Part shown: positions 1-6,062 of the stretch, one piece after another
Numbering within the stretch: position 1 is the first letter of the stretch
How the letters are laid out: every line of letters begins with the position of its first letter
NCBI GenBank assembly: GCA_031259795.1
Contig: JAIRLA010000063.1
Span: forward strand, 1-6,452
DNA length: 6,452 bases
Reading direction: 5' to 3'
Source of the DNA: Azoarcus sp.
Lineage (GTDB): Bacteria > Pseudomonadota > Gammaproteobacteria > Burkholderiales > Rhodocyclaceae
Notes under the pieces: model-generated
What the model was told of the DNA's origin: nothing
Databases searched by the model: none
What the model saw: only the letters and a program-made list of their open reading frames with translations
Program-made: the position numbers and the translations under genes

Positions 1-32
1 CGCTCTGGCTTTCCCTGCTTGAACCGCCGCAT

Positions 33-66
33 GGATTGCCGCGCCGCTGCGCTCCTCGCAATGACG
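33..66. repeat. Dispersed GC-rich intergenic repeat (GGATTGC...GCAATGACG type)
   Basis: This 34-bp stretch runs from GGATTGC to GCAATGACG. It carries a short inverted repeat, ATTGC at 35-39 pairing with GCAAT at 58-62, around a GC-rich core. From general knowledge, elements of this form occur in many copies between genes of GC-rich proteobacteria. Only one copy is visible here, so its repetitive nature is recalled rather than shown by this window. It lies outside any credible gene, downstream of the nif operon. Confidence 0.5.
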
Positions 67-90
67 AGTTTTCCCGATGAATTCCCCTCG

Positions 91-105
91 CCCCCCGCAG
101 GGGGG
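91..105. repeat. Perfect GC hairpin, CCCCCC-GCA-GGGGGG
   Basis: Six C and six G residues flank a three-base loop. The hairpin sits directly beside the dispersed repeat at 107-164 and probably belongs to the same intergenic element. It lies about 160 bases past the ferredoxin stop codon and has no T-tract, so it is not a convincing intrinsic terminator for the operon. Confidence 0.45.
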
Positions 106-106
106 A

Positions 107-164
107 GAGGGTGGCCGAAGGCCGGGAGAGGGGGGCGCCAACCATCCGGCGCGCAGCGCCGCTG
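107..164 (-). repeat. Composite dispersed repeat, copy A (inverted relative to copy B at 5994-6049)
   Basis: Read on the minus strand, this copy begins with 18 bases (CAGCGGCGCTGCGCGCCG, at 147-164) that are identical to 5994-6011 on the plus strand. A 14-base spacer follows. It ends with CCCTCTCCC, a GGCC-TTC-GGCC hairpin and ACCCTC (107-132). Copy B has the same order and nearly the same spacing, but its hairpin arms are GCCC/GGGC, which is a compensatory change. Both modules can fold, because the first contains CGGCGC-GCA-GCGCCG. This is a structured dispersed intergenic repeat. Its copy number elsewhere in the genome cannot be seen here. Confidence 0.7.
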
Positions 165-264
165 TTCTCATCACCAGCTATTTCGGAGCATGTAGCCTAT
201 GTCCACATCGACGAGGCGGAGGCTTTTGCAATAGCGGGATTGGAATCCGTTGGCGTCCGCCCGC

Positions 265-555
265 TCAGGACAGCACGGGCGAGGCCGCGTAGCTGTAGCA
301 TTTTTTCGGGCACACACGGTTACAGGCGCCGCAGCCGATGCAATCGCGGGCGTTCTTGAGGCTCATCACGGAAGCATCGCCGTCACCGTCGTCGTCGTCA
401 TCGTCGTCGGTGACCCGTTCGATCAGATCGAGCACATCGCGCGGGCACACTTTGAAACAGCGCCCGCAGCCGATACAGTTGTCCTGGTCGATGCCCATGA
501 CGAATTCGGGCGTCCATTCGGCGCCCCCCAGCGTGAGTCCCACAATGTTCGACAT
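265..555 (-). CDS. fdxB: Ferredoxin III, nif-specific (2[4Fe-4S], FdxB-like)
   Basis: This 96-residue protein is predicted to be a cytoplasmic low-potential electron carrier for nitrogenase or FeMo-cofactor assembly. Two cluster motifs are plain: CIGCGRCFKVCP at residues 27-38 and CIGCGACNRVCP at 72-83. The order WTPEF, first motif, acidic linker, second motif, PKKC tail matches the nif-specific ferredoxin III family in length and layout. The linker contains seven consecutive Asp (50-56) followed by GDGD. Acidic linkers are usual in this family, but this one is encoded by a near-perfect GTC/ATC triplet repeat. The start is supported by AGGAGA just upstream of the ATG. The gene is the last of the nif operon, 35 bases after the DUF269 gene, and no clear terminator follows. 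Family assignment is firm; the exact symbol is less so. Confidence 0.93.
   Translation of the reverse strand: MSNIVGLTLGGAEWTPEFVMGIDQDNCIGCGRCFKVCPRDVLDLIERVTDDDDDDDGDGDASVMSLKNARDCIGCGACNRVCPKKCYSYAASPVLS
388..410. repeat. GTC-type triplet repeat encoding an Asp tract
   Basis: An imperfect run of GTC/ATC triplets within the ferredoxin gene encodes its poly-Asp linker. It is bounded by the inverted repeat GTCACCG (382-388) and CGGTGAC (408-414). Length changes in steps of three would keep the reading frame, so the linker could vary between strains. Confidence 0.6.
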
Positions 556-590
556 ATTCGATTCTCCTGTGCTTTGTGCGAGACGCGTTT

Positions 591-1052
591 TCAGAGACCG
601 GCGACTTCGGGATGATCGCCGATGCGTTCCAGCGCCACCGAAAGCAATTTATCGGCCTCGTCCTTCATTTTCGACAGGCTGGCGAAGCCGAAGCGGTGCA
701 CGTCGCGCAGCGTCTTGTCGACGGCGACGAGTTTTCCCACGGTAATCAGGGCGCGGCCAAAACCCTCGTGCGTGATGTGCACGAGCGGCGCCGCCATCAA
801 GCGGCATTCCTGTTCGATGAGGACGGCGATGGCGTTATAGAAGGATTTGACTCTGGAAAGGGTTTTTTCGTCGGGATCGCCGACCAGGGGAATCGCGGCC
901 TTCTTTTCTCTGGTGAGCACGAACGGCGCGAGGATTTTCTCGGGCGTGGCGCCACTCAAGATACCGTAAGTATCGACGGCGCGCGTCTGGCGCACCATTT
1001 CCTTGATGAAGCTGGATTCAAAGATCGGATCGGGGGGCTGGGATTCACTCAT
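591..1052 (-). CDS. NifX-associated nitrogen fixation protein, DUF269 family
   Basis: This 153-residue soluble protein belongs to the DUF269 family, which is found almost only beside nifX in nitrogen-fixation clusters. Its biochemical role is not established, and a part in FeMo-cofactor maturation or electron supply is inferred from context. Family hallmarks include FYNAIAVLIEQ near residues 71-81, and HEGFGRALITVGKLVAVDKT (95-114) followed directly by LRDVHRFGFASL (115-126). The tail ends in I-G-D-H-PEVA. Length is typical of the family. The reading frame stays open upstream to 1346, but the ATG at 1052 is preferred. It has GGAG seven bases upstream, it gives the normal family length, and it overlaps the stop of the RseC-like gene by 8 bp, which implies translational coupling. 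Confidence in family is high. Confidence 0.92.
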   Translation of the reverse strand: MSESQPPDPIFESSFIKEMVRQTRAVDTYGILSGATPEKILAPFVLTREKKAAIPLVGDPDEKTLSRVKSFYNAIAVLIEQECRLMAAPLVHITHEGFGRALITVGKLVAVDKTLRDVHRFGFASLSKMKDEADKLLSVALERIGDHPEVAGL

Positions 1053-1515
1053 GGTTCGACTCCGTTTGGGAAAATGAAGAAAAGGGAAGCAACGCGCCCG
1101 CGCGGCCGCCGGAGGCGGGAAAGATCCGCTCGCCGATGCATCGCACCGCCAGGCACGCCAGCACAAATGCGCACAAGGCGCCAAACGCGGCGGGACCGTC
1201 GCGGCCGGACAAACCCTGCCCGATGGCCGCGCCCAGAAAGGTGAAAAGCGCCGGGAGGCCGTAACCCAGCAAAGCCAGGCGGGGAAGAGATTCCTCCGGC
1301 ACGACGAAGGCCACCTCCTCGCCAACGGCAAGGCCGGGCGGCGCATCCACGGTCAGGATGAAGTCACGATTTCCCGCCGCGGCCAGGCGGCCAATGCCGC
1401 AAGCGCCGCCGTGCGCGCAACCGCCGCAAGCGCTGGCGCGCTCCAGCCGCACCACCGCCCTGCCGCCGGCGATCCCGAGAACCGTACCGTGGGGCGCGGG
1501 CGGCATTGCCGTCAT
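1045..1515 (-). CDS. RseC/MucC-like (SoxR-reducing system type) membrane protein
   Basis: This 156-residue protein is close to the 159 residues of E. coli RseC. An N-terminal region of about 75 residues contains CGGCAHGGACG at 30-40. Its C-x2-C-x5-C-G spacing is the same as in RseC proteins and suggests a metal or redox centre. Two hydrophobic segments follow, about 77-102 and 109-132, with a short charged turn (GRDG) between them, so it is probably an inner-membrane protein. RseC relatives act with Rsx/Rnf membrane electron-transfer complexes. Inside a nif operon the protein may support Rnf-dependent electron flow to nitrogenase, which is inference. The ATG at 1515 overlaps the nifX stop in an ATGA arrangement, with AAGGA eight bases upstream. 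An in-frame ATG at 1524, with GGAGG seven bases upstream, is a possible alternative. The gene overlaps the DUF269 start by 8 bp. Confidence 0.82.
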   Translation of the reverse strand: MTAMPPAPHGTVLGIAGGRAVVRLERASACGGCAHGGACGIGRLAAAGNRDFILTVDAPPGLAVGEEVAFVVPEESLPRLALLGYGLPALFTFLGAAIGQGLSGRDGPAAFGALCAFVLACLAVRCIGERIFPASGGRAGALLPFSSFSQTESNHE

Positions 1516-1952
1516 TTTTCCCATCCTTCCGCCTCCATGAGCGCGAAGCGGTCGCGCTCGCCAGCCTTCCGTTTCGCGGCCAGCGCCCGCTCGATCCACG
1601 GCGCCCCGCCCTCCCGCAGCGCGTTGCCGACGTTCTCCAGGATGGCGCCGATCATATCCGTCTCTCCCACGCGCAAAGGCTGTACGCCGCGCCCCAGCAA
1701 TTGCTTGATGGCGGAAGCGCCGATGGCGAAGACGAATACCGCGTCGCATCCGGCGAGGGCATCCATCCTCGCGGCGAGCTTGTTCTCGCCGCCGTCCATC
1801 GCCTCTTCGGGGAACTCCGCCACGCCGGCCATTCTGCTTTCTTCCCCGCTCACGTCGTAGAGCACGAACGCGGTCGCCGAGCCGAAATGCTGGTCCACCC
1901 GCTTCCGGTCGCCGGAAGCGAAAGCGACGCGAAGCGTGGCGGACGCGTTCAT
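1512..1952 (-). CDS. nifX: NifX, FeMo-cofactor carrier/biosynthesis protein
   Basis: This 146-residue protein of the dinitrogenase iron-molybdenum cofactor family binds and shuttles NifB-co/VK-cluster intermediates between NifB, NifEN and the apo-nitrogenase. The N-terminal beta strand and loop LRVAFASGDRKRVDQHFGSA (7-26) are diagnostic. So is the segment from ENKLAARMDALAGCDAVFVF (56-75) to AIGASAIKQLLGRGVQPLRV (76-95), where the GASA turn and QLL-GVQP are family features. The charged C-terminal tail, about 120-146, is usual. The start at 1952 lies four bases past the nifN stop and gives the standard N-terminus. An ATG at 1982 would add ten residues but overlap nifN, and neither start has a strong ribosome binding site. 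The gene ends in a 4-bp overlap with the RseC-like gene. Confidence 0.93.
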   Translation of the reverse strand: MNASATLRVAFASGDRKRVDQHFGSATAFVLYDVSGEESRMAGVAEFPEEAMDGGENKLAARMDALAGCDAVFVFAIGASAIKQLLGRGVQPLRVGETDMIGAILENVGNALREGGAPWIERALAAKRKAGERDRFALMEAEGWEK

Positions 1953-1956
1953 GTCT

Positions 1957-3348
1957 TCAACAATGGGCTGGCGCACCAGCATGAGCCGCCGCCCCGGCGT
2001 CGCCGGCCCGGAGTGCGTCTTGTCTGTACAAGGATCGGTAGGGTTCGATTTCATGGCGTCGAGTCGAAAGCAGATTGGCGAGATCGAACAGCGCCTGGCG
2101 GCTACCGCGATAGCCGACCCAGGCGCGGGCAGGGCCGCCGACATGGTCATATTGCGGAAACCCGGCGCGCAGCAGCGGCAGATTCAGGCGCCGCGCCGTA
2201 TCGGCCCCATGGGAATTGGCGATGATGAGATCGGCGCCCCGCTCGCGGGCGAGGCGTTCCAGATCTTCGAGATCGCCGACAGTGACTGGCGCCCGCAAGC
2301 CTTCGAGACTCGCGGCGCGCACCGGCGAGACAGCGGCGACCACTTCCGCCCCCATGCCGCGCAGGAATCTCTCCAGCATCAAGAGCAGATCGGGATTTTC
2401 CGCCAGCGCCAGGCGCGCGAAACCGAGCATGAAATGACTATCGACCATCGCATCGCGCAGCCGGTCGCGCCAGCGCTCGACCTTCGCCGGAACGGGACAA
2501 GCGGAAATACGCGCCAGCGCGTCCGTGAAAGCGTCGCAATCGGCAAGCCCCATGAGACCGGCGAAGCGATAATCGGGTACGCCGGTGCGCGCTTTCAGCG
2601 TGTCCGCCGCCCGACCGAGCGAAGAACCGATCACCAGCGAAGCCATCGACGCCCCCATCGTTGCGATACCGGCCACTTTCGCGCCGCCGATCGTCAGGGG
2701 AGAAAACTCCGCCGCCGCCAAATGACCGTCGAGGGAATCGCCAATATCCGGCAAGATGACGGGCGTCAGCCCGAAAGCCTCCACCCATTCCCTGATCGCC
2801 TCGATATCGCCCGGCGTCAGCATGGCGGAAGCGAGCACATTCACCTGCCGGGCGCGGCGGCCCGCGTCCGCGCCTTTCGGCGCCAGCGCCTCGATGATCG
2901 CCTCCAGCGCCAGGGCGAAGCCGCTCTCCAAGCAGCCCACGAAATCCGGCGTATCGACCTCGACGATGGCGACCCGCCCGAACTCCGGATAGCGGGCGCG
3001 AAAATCCCGCACGGCGCGGCGGACATCGCTCCCCTGCACCTCCGACAGCCCGGTGGTGACGAGGCCGATGATATCGGGCCGATCCCTGTCGCAAATCGCG
3101 CGCAGGGCCTCGATCACATTCTCCCCGGCGCCCATGATGCTGGAAATCTGATCCATCGCCGTGACCTGGAGCGGAACCGGCTCCCGGAAATGGCGCACGA
3201 AGAATACCTTGCCGAACGCCGCGCACCCTTGCGAACCGTGCATCAGCGGCACGGCGCGATCCAGACCGAGAAAGGCGAGCGCCGCGCCCAACGGCTGGCT
3301 GGTCTTCAGGGGGCTGACGCAAAGAGGTTTGACCTGGAAGTTCGCCAT
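1957..3348 (-). CDS. nifN: NifN, beta subunit of the NifEN FeMo-cofactor scaffold
   Basis: This 463-residue protein forms the NifEN heterotetramer with NifE, on which the NifB-derived Fe-S core is converted to FeMo-co precursor by adding molybdenum and homocitrate. The N-terminal block reads [19 protein letters not shown] (12-30), then [13 protein letters not shown] (34-46) and [15 protein letters not shown], which is typical NifN. Cys42 in HGSQGC corresponds to the conserved NifN cluster ligand (Cys44 in Azotobacter). The later segments [19 protein letters not shown] and [17 protein letters not shown] also fit the nitrogenase component-1 family. Length is full. The frame stays open to 3468, but the ATG at 3348 gives the family N-terminus and lies downstream of the sigma-54 promoter. 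The ATG has no good Shine-Dalgarno. This is the first gene of the operon, and nifE, usually adjacent upstream, is absent from the window. Confidence 0.95.
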   Translation of the reverse strand: MANFQVKPLCVSPLKTSQPLGAALAFLGLDRAVPLMHGSQGCAAFGKVFFVRHFREPVPLQVTAMDQISSIMGAGENVIEALRAICDRDRPDIIGLVTTGLSEVQGSDVRRAVRDFRARYPEFGRVAIVEVDTPDFVGCLESGFALALEAIIEALAPKGADAGRRARQVNVLASAMLTPGDIEAIREWVEAFGLTPVILPDIGDSLDGHLAAAEFSPLTIGGAKVAGIATMGASMASLVIGSSLGRAADTLKARTGVPDYRFAGLMGLADCDAFTDALARISACPVPAKVERWRDRLRDAMVDSHFMLGFARLALAENPDLLLMLERFLRGMGAEVVAAVSPVRAASLEGLRAPVTVGDLEDLERLARERGADLIIANSHGADTARRLNLPLLRAGFPQYDHVGGPARAWVGYRGSRQALFDLANLLSTRRHEIEPYRSLYRQDALRAGDAGAAAHAGAPAHC

Positions 3349-3352
3349 TCGC

Positions 3353-3374
3353 AAAACAAACGTAAAACAAACCG
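3353..3374. repeat. 11-bp tandem repeat in the nifN leader
   Basis: Two adjacent units, AAAACAAACGT and AAAACAAACCG on the plus strand, fill most of the predicted nifN 5' leader, between the predicted transcription start near 3386 and the ATG at 3348. In the transcript this becomes a U-rich stretch that should be largely unstructured. It may help ribosome loading, given that no Shine-Dalgarno is seen. Confidence 0.5.
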
Positions 3375-3396
3375 AAAAGTACCCTCCTCTTCCACA

Positions 3397-3412
3397 AGCA
3401 AAAGGCGCGCCA
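3397..3412 (-). promoter_or_regulatory. Sigma-54 (-24/-12) promoter of the nifN operon
   Basis: The minus strand reads TGGCGCGCCTTTTGCT. The consensus is TGGCACG-N4-TTGCW, so there is one mismatch (A to G) and the GG-to-GC spacing is exact. Transcription should start near 3386, leaving a leader of about 38 bases before nifN. The site lies upstream of nifN on the correct strand, with a NifA site and an IHF-like site behind it. Confidence 0.88.
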
Positions 3413-3414
3413 CC

Positions 3415-3427
3415 CATCAAGTCATTG
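3415..3427 (+). promoter_or_regulatory. IHF-like binding site between NifA site and promoter
   Basis: CATCAAGTCATTG matches the IHF consensus WATCAA-N4-TTR at every position but the first. It is followed by an AT-rich stretch and lies between the activator site and the -24/-12 element. That is where IHF bends DNA at many nif promoters so that NifA can contact sigma-54 polymerase. Binding is inferred from consensus and position. Confidence 0.65.
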
Positions 3428-3456
3428 TTTTTGAACGGTTTGCGTCGTTCCCGTTT

Positions 3457-3472
3457 TGTCGGAAACACGACA
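3457..3472. promoter_or_regulatory. NifA upstream activator sequence (TGT-N10-ACA)
   Basis: TGTCGGAAACACGACA fits TGT-N10-ACA exactly and has 5-bp inverted arms (TGTCG/CGACA). Its centre is about 78 bases upstream of the predicted transcription start, at or just inside the near edge of the usual NifA range. It predicts that the nifN operon is induced by NifA under nitrogen-limited, low-oxygen conditions. Confidence 0.85.
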
Positions 3473-3545
3473 ATCGGCGCAATACATGGAGGAACGCCGC
3501 CAAAGGCGACAATCGCGCCGGGCCGCGTCCAATTCCGTCCGTATA

Positions 3546-3563
3546 CCCGCCCGAAGCGGCGGG
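3546..3563 (-). terminator. Possible stem-loop just past the NTPase gene
   Basis: CCCGCC and GGCGGG pair perfectly around a six-base loop, seven bases after the stop codon of the NTPase gene. No T-run follows on the minus strand, so it would be at best a weak or Rho-assisted terminator. It could instead protect the mRNA 3' end. Its position between the NTPase gene and the nif control region is suggestive only. Confidence 0.3.
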
Positions 3564-3570
3564 CGCCCCC

Positions 3571-5724
3571 TCAACCCATGGCGGAAGCGGGAGGGGATTC
3601 CTGTTTCGTCGCGCCTTTCACGGGTTCCTTGCCGGTGAAAAATCGCAGGAACCTGCGCGCCCGGCGGTACAACTCCCGTATTTCCGGCTCATCTCCCAAG
3701 GCCCGCACGCCCTCGAACACCGCGCACGCTTCCGCCAGGAGATTCGCCTTGGCGTACAGGACGATCAGGCCGACGGAAGCTTGCGCGCGTTGCACGCGCA
3801 CCGCCATGGACGCGCCGCAGCCCGCCATGCCGTCGAACAATGCGCGCGCCTCGGCAAGCTCGCCCGCCTTGCCATGGCCGTTCATCATGGCGGCGAGCGC
3901 GGCGGCGCGGATGGGCTGGATCTCTGGCGCGCTCTCGCCCGCCAACACGCTTTCGTACAAGACCCTCGCCTTGACGAGCTCCCCTGCCCTGCCCAGGCCC
4001 TCGATAATGTGGCCGGACGCTTCGAGGCGAAGGGCGCGGATTTCCTTCGACTCCCCGAAAGCCCTCATATCCATGAAAACCATGTGCGCCTCGTCGAGCA
4101 GACCGGCCTCGGCGCAGACACGGGTCAGGCCGAGCGCGGCGCGCGCCCGCTCCCGGCGGAAAAGACCTGTTTCACCGAGGCGGTTCATTCCGGCGAGCAC
4201 CGCGCGCGCCACGTCGACGCCCTTCGCATCCAGGCGGGCCATCAGATTCGCGGCGGCGCGCATATACCATAGCCTGACCGAGACATTCGTCCCGGCCAAC
4301 GGGACATCGAGGAAACGCGGCGCGATCCATTCCGGGCTGGAAGAGAAATCCTGCCCGCAGCGATCGAAGAAATCGAACACCTCGGCGGGGAAGACCTCCC
4401 ACGCCTTGTGGATCAGCGCGCACATATTGCCGTCCCCGATGTACTCGGAAGAGAAAATATCGTCCCGCCCGGCGCCATACAGAACGAGATATTCTCCGAG
4501 GATTCCCGGCTCGGCCGGATGGAGCCGGAACATACTATTGTCCTTGTCGCCGCCCCCGTCCCCGTCCCCGTCGCCCTCCGCCGCGAACCCCAGCCCGGAA
4601 CGCCACAGCGCATGCGCGCCATCCAGTTTACAGGCGCCGACCTTGCCCCCGGTCAGAGTGGAAACCACCAGCGCCTTCAACACCTGCGGCGTCCCCTTCA
4701 AGCCGGCGGGCCGCAACACACTCTCGTATTCTTCGCGGAGGACGAAATCCAGTATCTCGTTGCGCGTCGCCTCCGGGTGATTGTTCTCCGCCGTGTAGGC
4801 CACCAGCAACATGGCGTACAACGGGCGCGATTCGCCGTCGAGCGCGCGCAGCCTGTCGAGAAAATCTCCCGGCACGACATAGGGCGCGTCGGGTTTGTAT
4901 TGTTTGATGGCCTTGCGCATGTCCCCGGCGATGGCAAGCAAGCCTTCCGGCGTCGTGGCGGGCAAGGGCGTCGGCCCGGCGCGAAAGCAGCCGGGCGCAT
5001 CCTTGGGCAATTTCTCGTACCAGTCCAGCCGCCATTTTTCCGCGCCCAGCGCCTTGTCATCGCGTTCCAGCAAGAGCAAGCGCACGCGGAATTGTCCGAA
5101 CTCGCCCGCCGCCGCCCGCGCCGCGAGCAGTTCGATGATCTCGGCGATGTTGTAACGATTGTGCCGTGCGTCCTCGCCATCGGCCTTTTCCCCGAAACGG
5201 GCATTGTAGTTGCACGCGGCGTTGTCGATCACGAGCAGGGTATGCCGCCGGGGCCGCCAGGCCGTCCATACCGAGAACGGAGTATTGGCGAGATCGAGGA
5301 ACCCGGCCCGCCAGACCGAATAATCCTCGCCCGCGATGGGTTCGACCTCGGAGGTCCTGAACTTGCCCGCGTGGAAAAACGCCACCCTGCCCGTCCTGAG
5401 CGCCTTGCACAATTCGAGCGCCGTCCGGCTCTTCCCCGTACCCGCGCCGCCCGTGACCAGCCACCACGACAATGTCTCCGGAGCGCGGTAGAACGCCTCG
5501 AAATCCCGCCAGAGAGACTCCGCCATGACATGGCGCGTAGCGCGCCCGGTAAAGTGCAACGCGCGGAAAAGCCCTGTTTCCGTGTCACCGGCGAAGTAGC
5601 GCAGATACGGTTCGGGCGGCGGCGGCGGCAGTATCTTCCGCAGCCTGGCGGCGATGTCCGGCCCGAGAAACCGGCCCGCCAGATTGTTGATCCATTCGGA
5701 AGCGATTTCCACCGCGATTCCCAT
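3571..5724 (-). CDS. STAND/NACHT-like P-loop NTPase with C-terminal TPR/PPR-like repeats
   Basis: No specific orthologue is recognised for this 717-residue protein. The N-terminus (1-85) contains a proline run near 33-39. Walker A is GGAGTGKS at 92-99 and Walker B is LLVID at 163-167, followed by Asn. A strand ending RLLLLERDD (215-223) precedes a helical region. LHPAEPGILGEYLVL (401-415) resembles the winged-helix-like segment after the ATPase core in STAND proteins. An acidic Gly-Asp tract (384-395) precedes it. From about 482 to 687, five repeats of roughly 40 residues with patterns such as AGELAEARALFDGM indicate a TPR/PPR-like solenoid. No signal peptide or membrane segment is seen. The architecture fits a sensor or signalling ATPase, and a defence role is possible but unproved, as no N-terminal effector domain is visible. 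The ATG at 5724 has GGGGGA six bases upstream and is preferred over the one at 5742. Confidence 0.85.
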   Translation of the reverse strand: MGIAVEIASEWINNLAGRFLGPDIAARLRKILPPPPPEPYLRYFAGDTETGLFRALHFTGRATRHVMAESLWRDFEAFYRAPETLSWWLVTGGAGTGKSRTALELCKALRTGRVAFFHAGKFRTSEVEPIAGEDYSVWRAGFLDLANTPFSVWTAWRPRRHTLLVIDNAACNYNARFGEKADGEDARHNRYNIAEIIELLAARAAAGEFGQFRVRLLLLERDDKALGAEKWRLDWYEKLPKDAPGCFRAGPTPLPATTPEGLLAIAGDMRKAIKQYKPDAPYVVPGDFLDRLRALDGESRPLYAMLLVAYTAENNHPEATRNEILDFVLREEYESVLRPAGLKGTPQVLKALVVSTLTGGKVGACKLDGAHALWRSGLGFAAEGDGDGDGGGDKDNSMFRLHPAEPGILGEYLVLYGAGRDDIFSSEYIGDGNMCALIHKAWEVFPAEVFDFFDRCGQDFSSSPEWIAPRFLDVPLAGTNVSVRLWYMRAAANLMARLDAKGVDVARAVLAGMNRLGETGLFRRERARAALGLTRVCAEAGLLDEAHMVFMDMRAFGESKEIRALRLEASGHIIEGLGRAGELVKARVLYESVLAGESAPEIQPIRAAALAAMMNGHGKAGELAEARALFDGMAGCGASMAVRVQRAQASVGLIVLYAKANLLAEACAVFEGVRALGDEPEIRELYRRARRFLRFFTGKEPVKGATKQESPPASAMG
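4554..4571. repeat. Hexamer repeat (CCCCGT)x3 encoding a Gly-Asp tract
   Basis: Three perfect CCCCGT units within the NTPase gene encode part of the alternating Gly-Asp segment just before the winged-helix-like region. Gain or loss of a unit would keep the frame and alter only this flexible linker. Confidence 0.6.
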
Positions 5725-5768
5725 TGTTGTCCCCCGGCGCATATCCCGTGGCTCTCGATATATGTAGA

Positions 5769-5782
5769 CGGGAATTTTCCCG
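5769..5782. promoter_or_regulatory. Palindrome CGGGAATTTTCCCG upstream of the NTPase gene
   Basis: Six-base arms (CGGGAA/TTCCCG) flank TT, 45-58 bases upstream of the NTPase start codon and next to an AT-rich stretch. Position and symmetry suit an operator for a dimeric regulator. No known regulator is recognised, and it could also form a small leader hairpin. Confidence 0.35.
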
Positions 5783-5993
5783 CGAGCCGCGATAAAAATA
5801 ACACAATTCCACCGGGAAGGGAGAAAGCGCGGGACTTTCCGTGCAACACCGCGGCGCCGGAGAGCGCCCTTGCCACGGGCGCAGAACAGGAAAAAGGAAA
5901 AAACGCGCGCGGCGCGGATTCACAGCCCCCCTCCCGGCCCCCGCCTCCCCTCTTTCGGCATAGGCGTTCCCTTCCTTCATTCCCCTTTTCGAT

Positions 5994-6049
5994 CAGCGGC
6001 GCTGCGCGCCGTTTGGAACGACACCCTCTCCCGCCCTTCGGGCACCCTC
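5994..6049 (+). repeat. Composite dispersed repeat, copy B
   Basis: This copy begins with the same 18 bases as copy A (CAGCGGCGCTGCGCGCCG, at 5994-6011). A 12-base spacer follows. It ends with CCCTCTCCC, a GCCC-TTC-GGGC hairpin and ACCCTC (6024-6049). Compared with copy A at 107-164, both arms of the hairpin have changed so that pairing is kept. The two copies face each other across the nif operon and the NTPase gene. Confidence 0.7.
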
Positions 6050-6062
6050 CAGGGTCGGAGCA

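Noticed and set aside
238..249. GGATT-GG-AATCC inverted repeat just past the ferredoxin gene as a terminator
   Set aside because: The stem is only five pairs with a two-base loop and has no T-run, so it is too weak to call.
388..414. Repeats in the ferredoxin gene as a CRISPR-like or recombination element
   Set aside because: It is a simple in-frame triplet tract encoding Asp, with no spacers or repeat units of CRISPR size.
1053..1346. N-terminal extension of the DUF269 protein to 1346
   Set aside because: The extension is an out-of-frame reading of the RseC-like gene. The ATG at 1052 has a ribosome binding site and gives the family length.
3349..3468. N-terminal extension of NifN to an ATG at 3468
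   Set aside because: The extra 40 residues match nothing in NifN and would lie upstream of the sigma-54 promoter and its predicted transcription start.
1936..4272. 778-codon open frame on the plus strand
   Set aside because: It runs antisense to nifN, nifX and the NTPase gene. It is Arg/Gly/His-rich with no domain, and is a by-product of high-GC codon bias.
3161..4780. 539-codon open frame on the plus strand
   Set aside because: It spans the nif promoter and parts of two real minus-strand genes, and is Arg/Ser/Pro-rich. It is not a protein gene.
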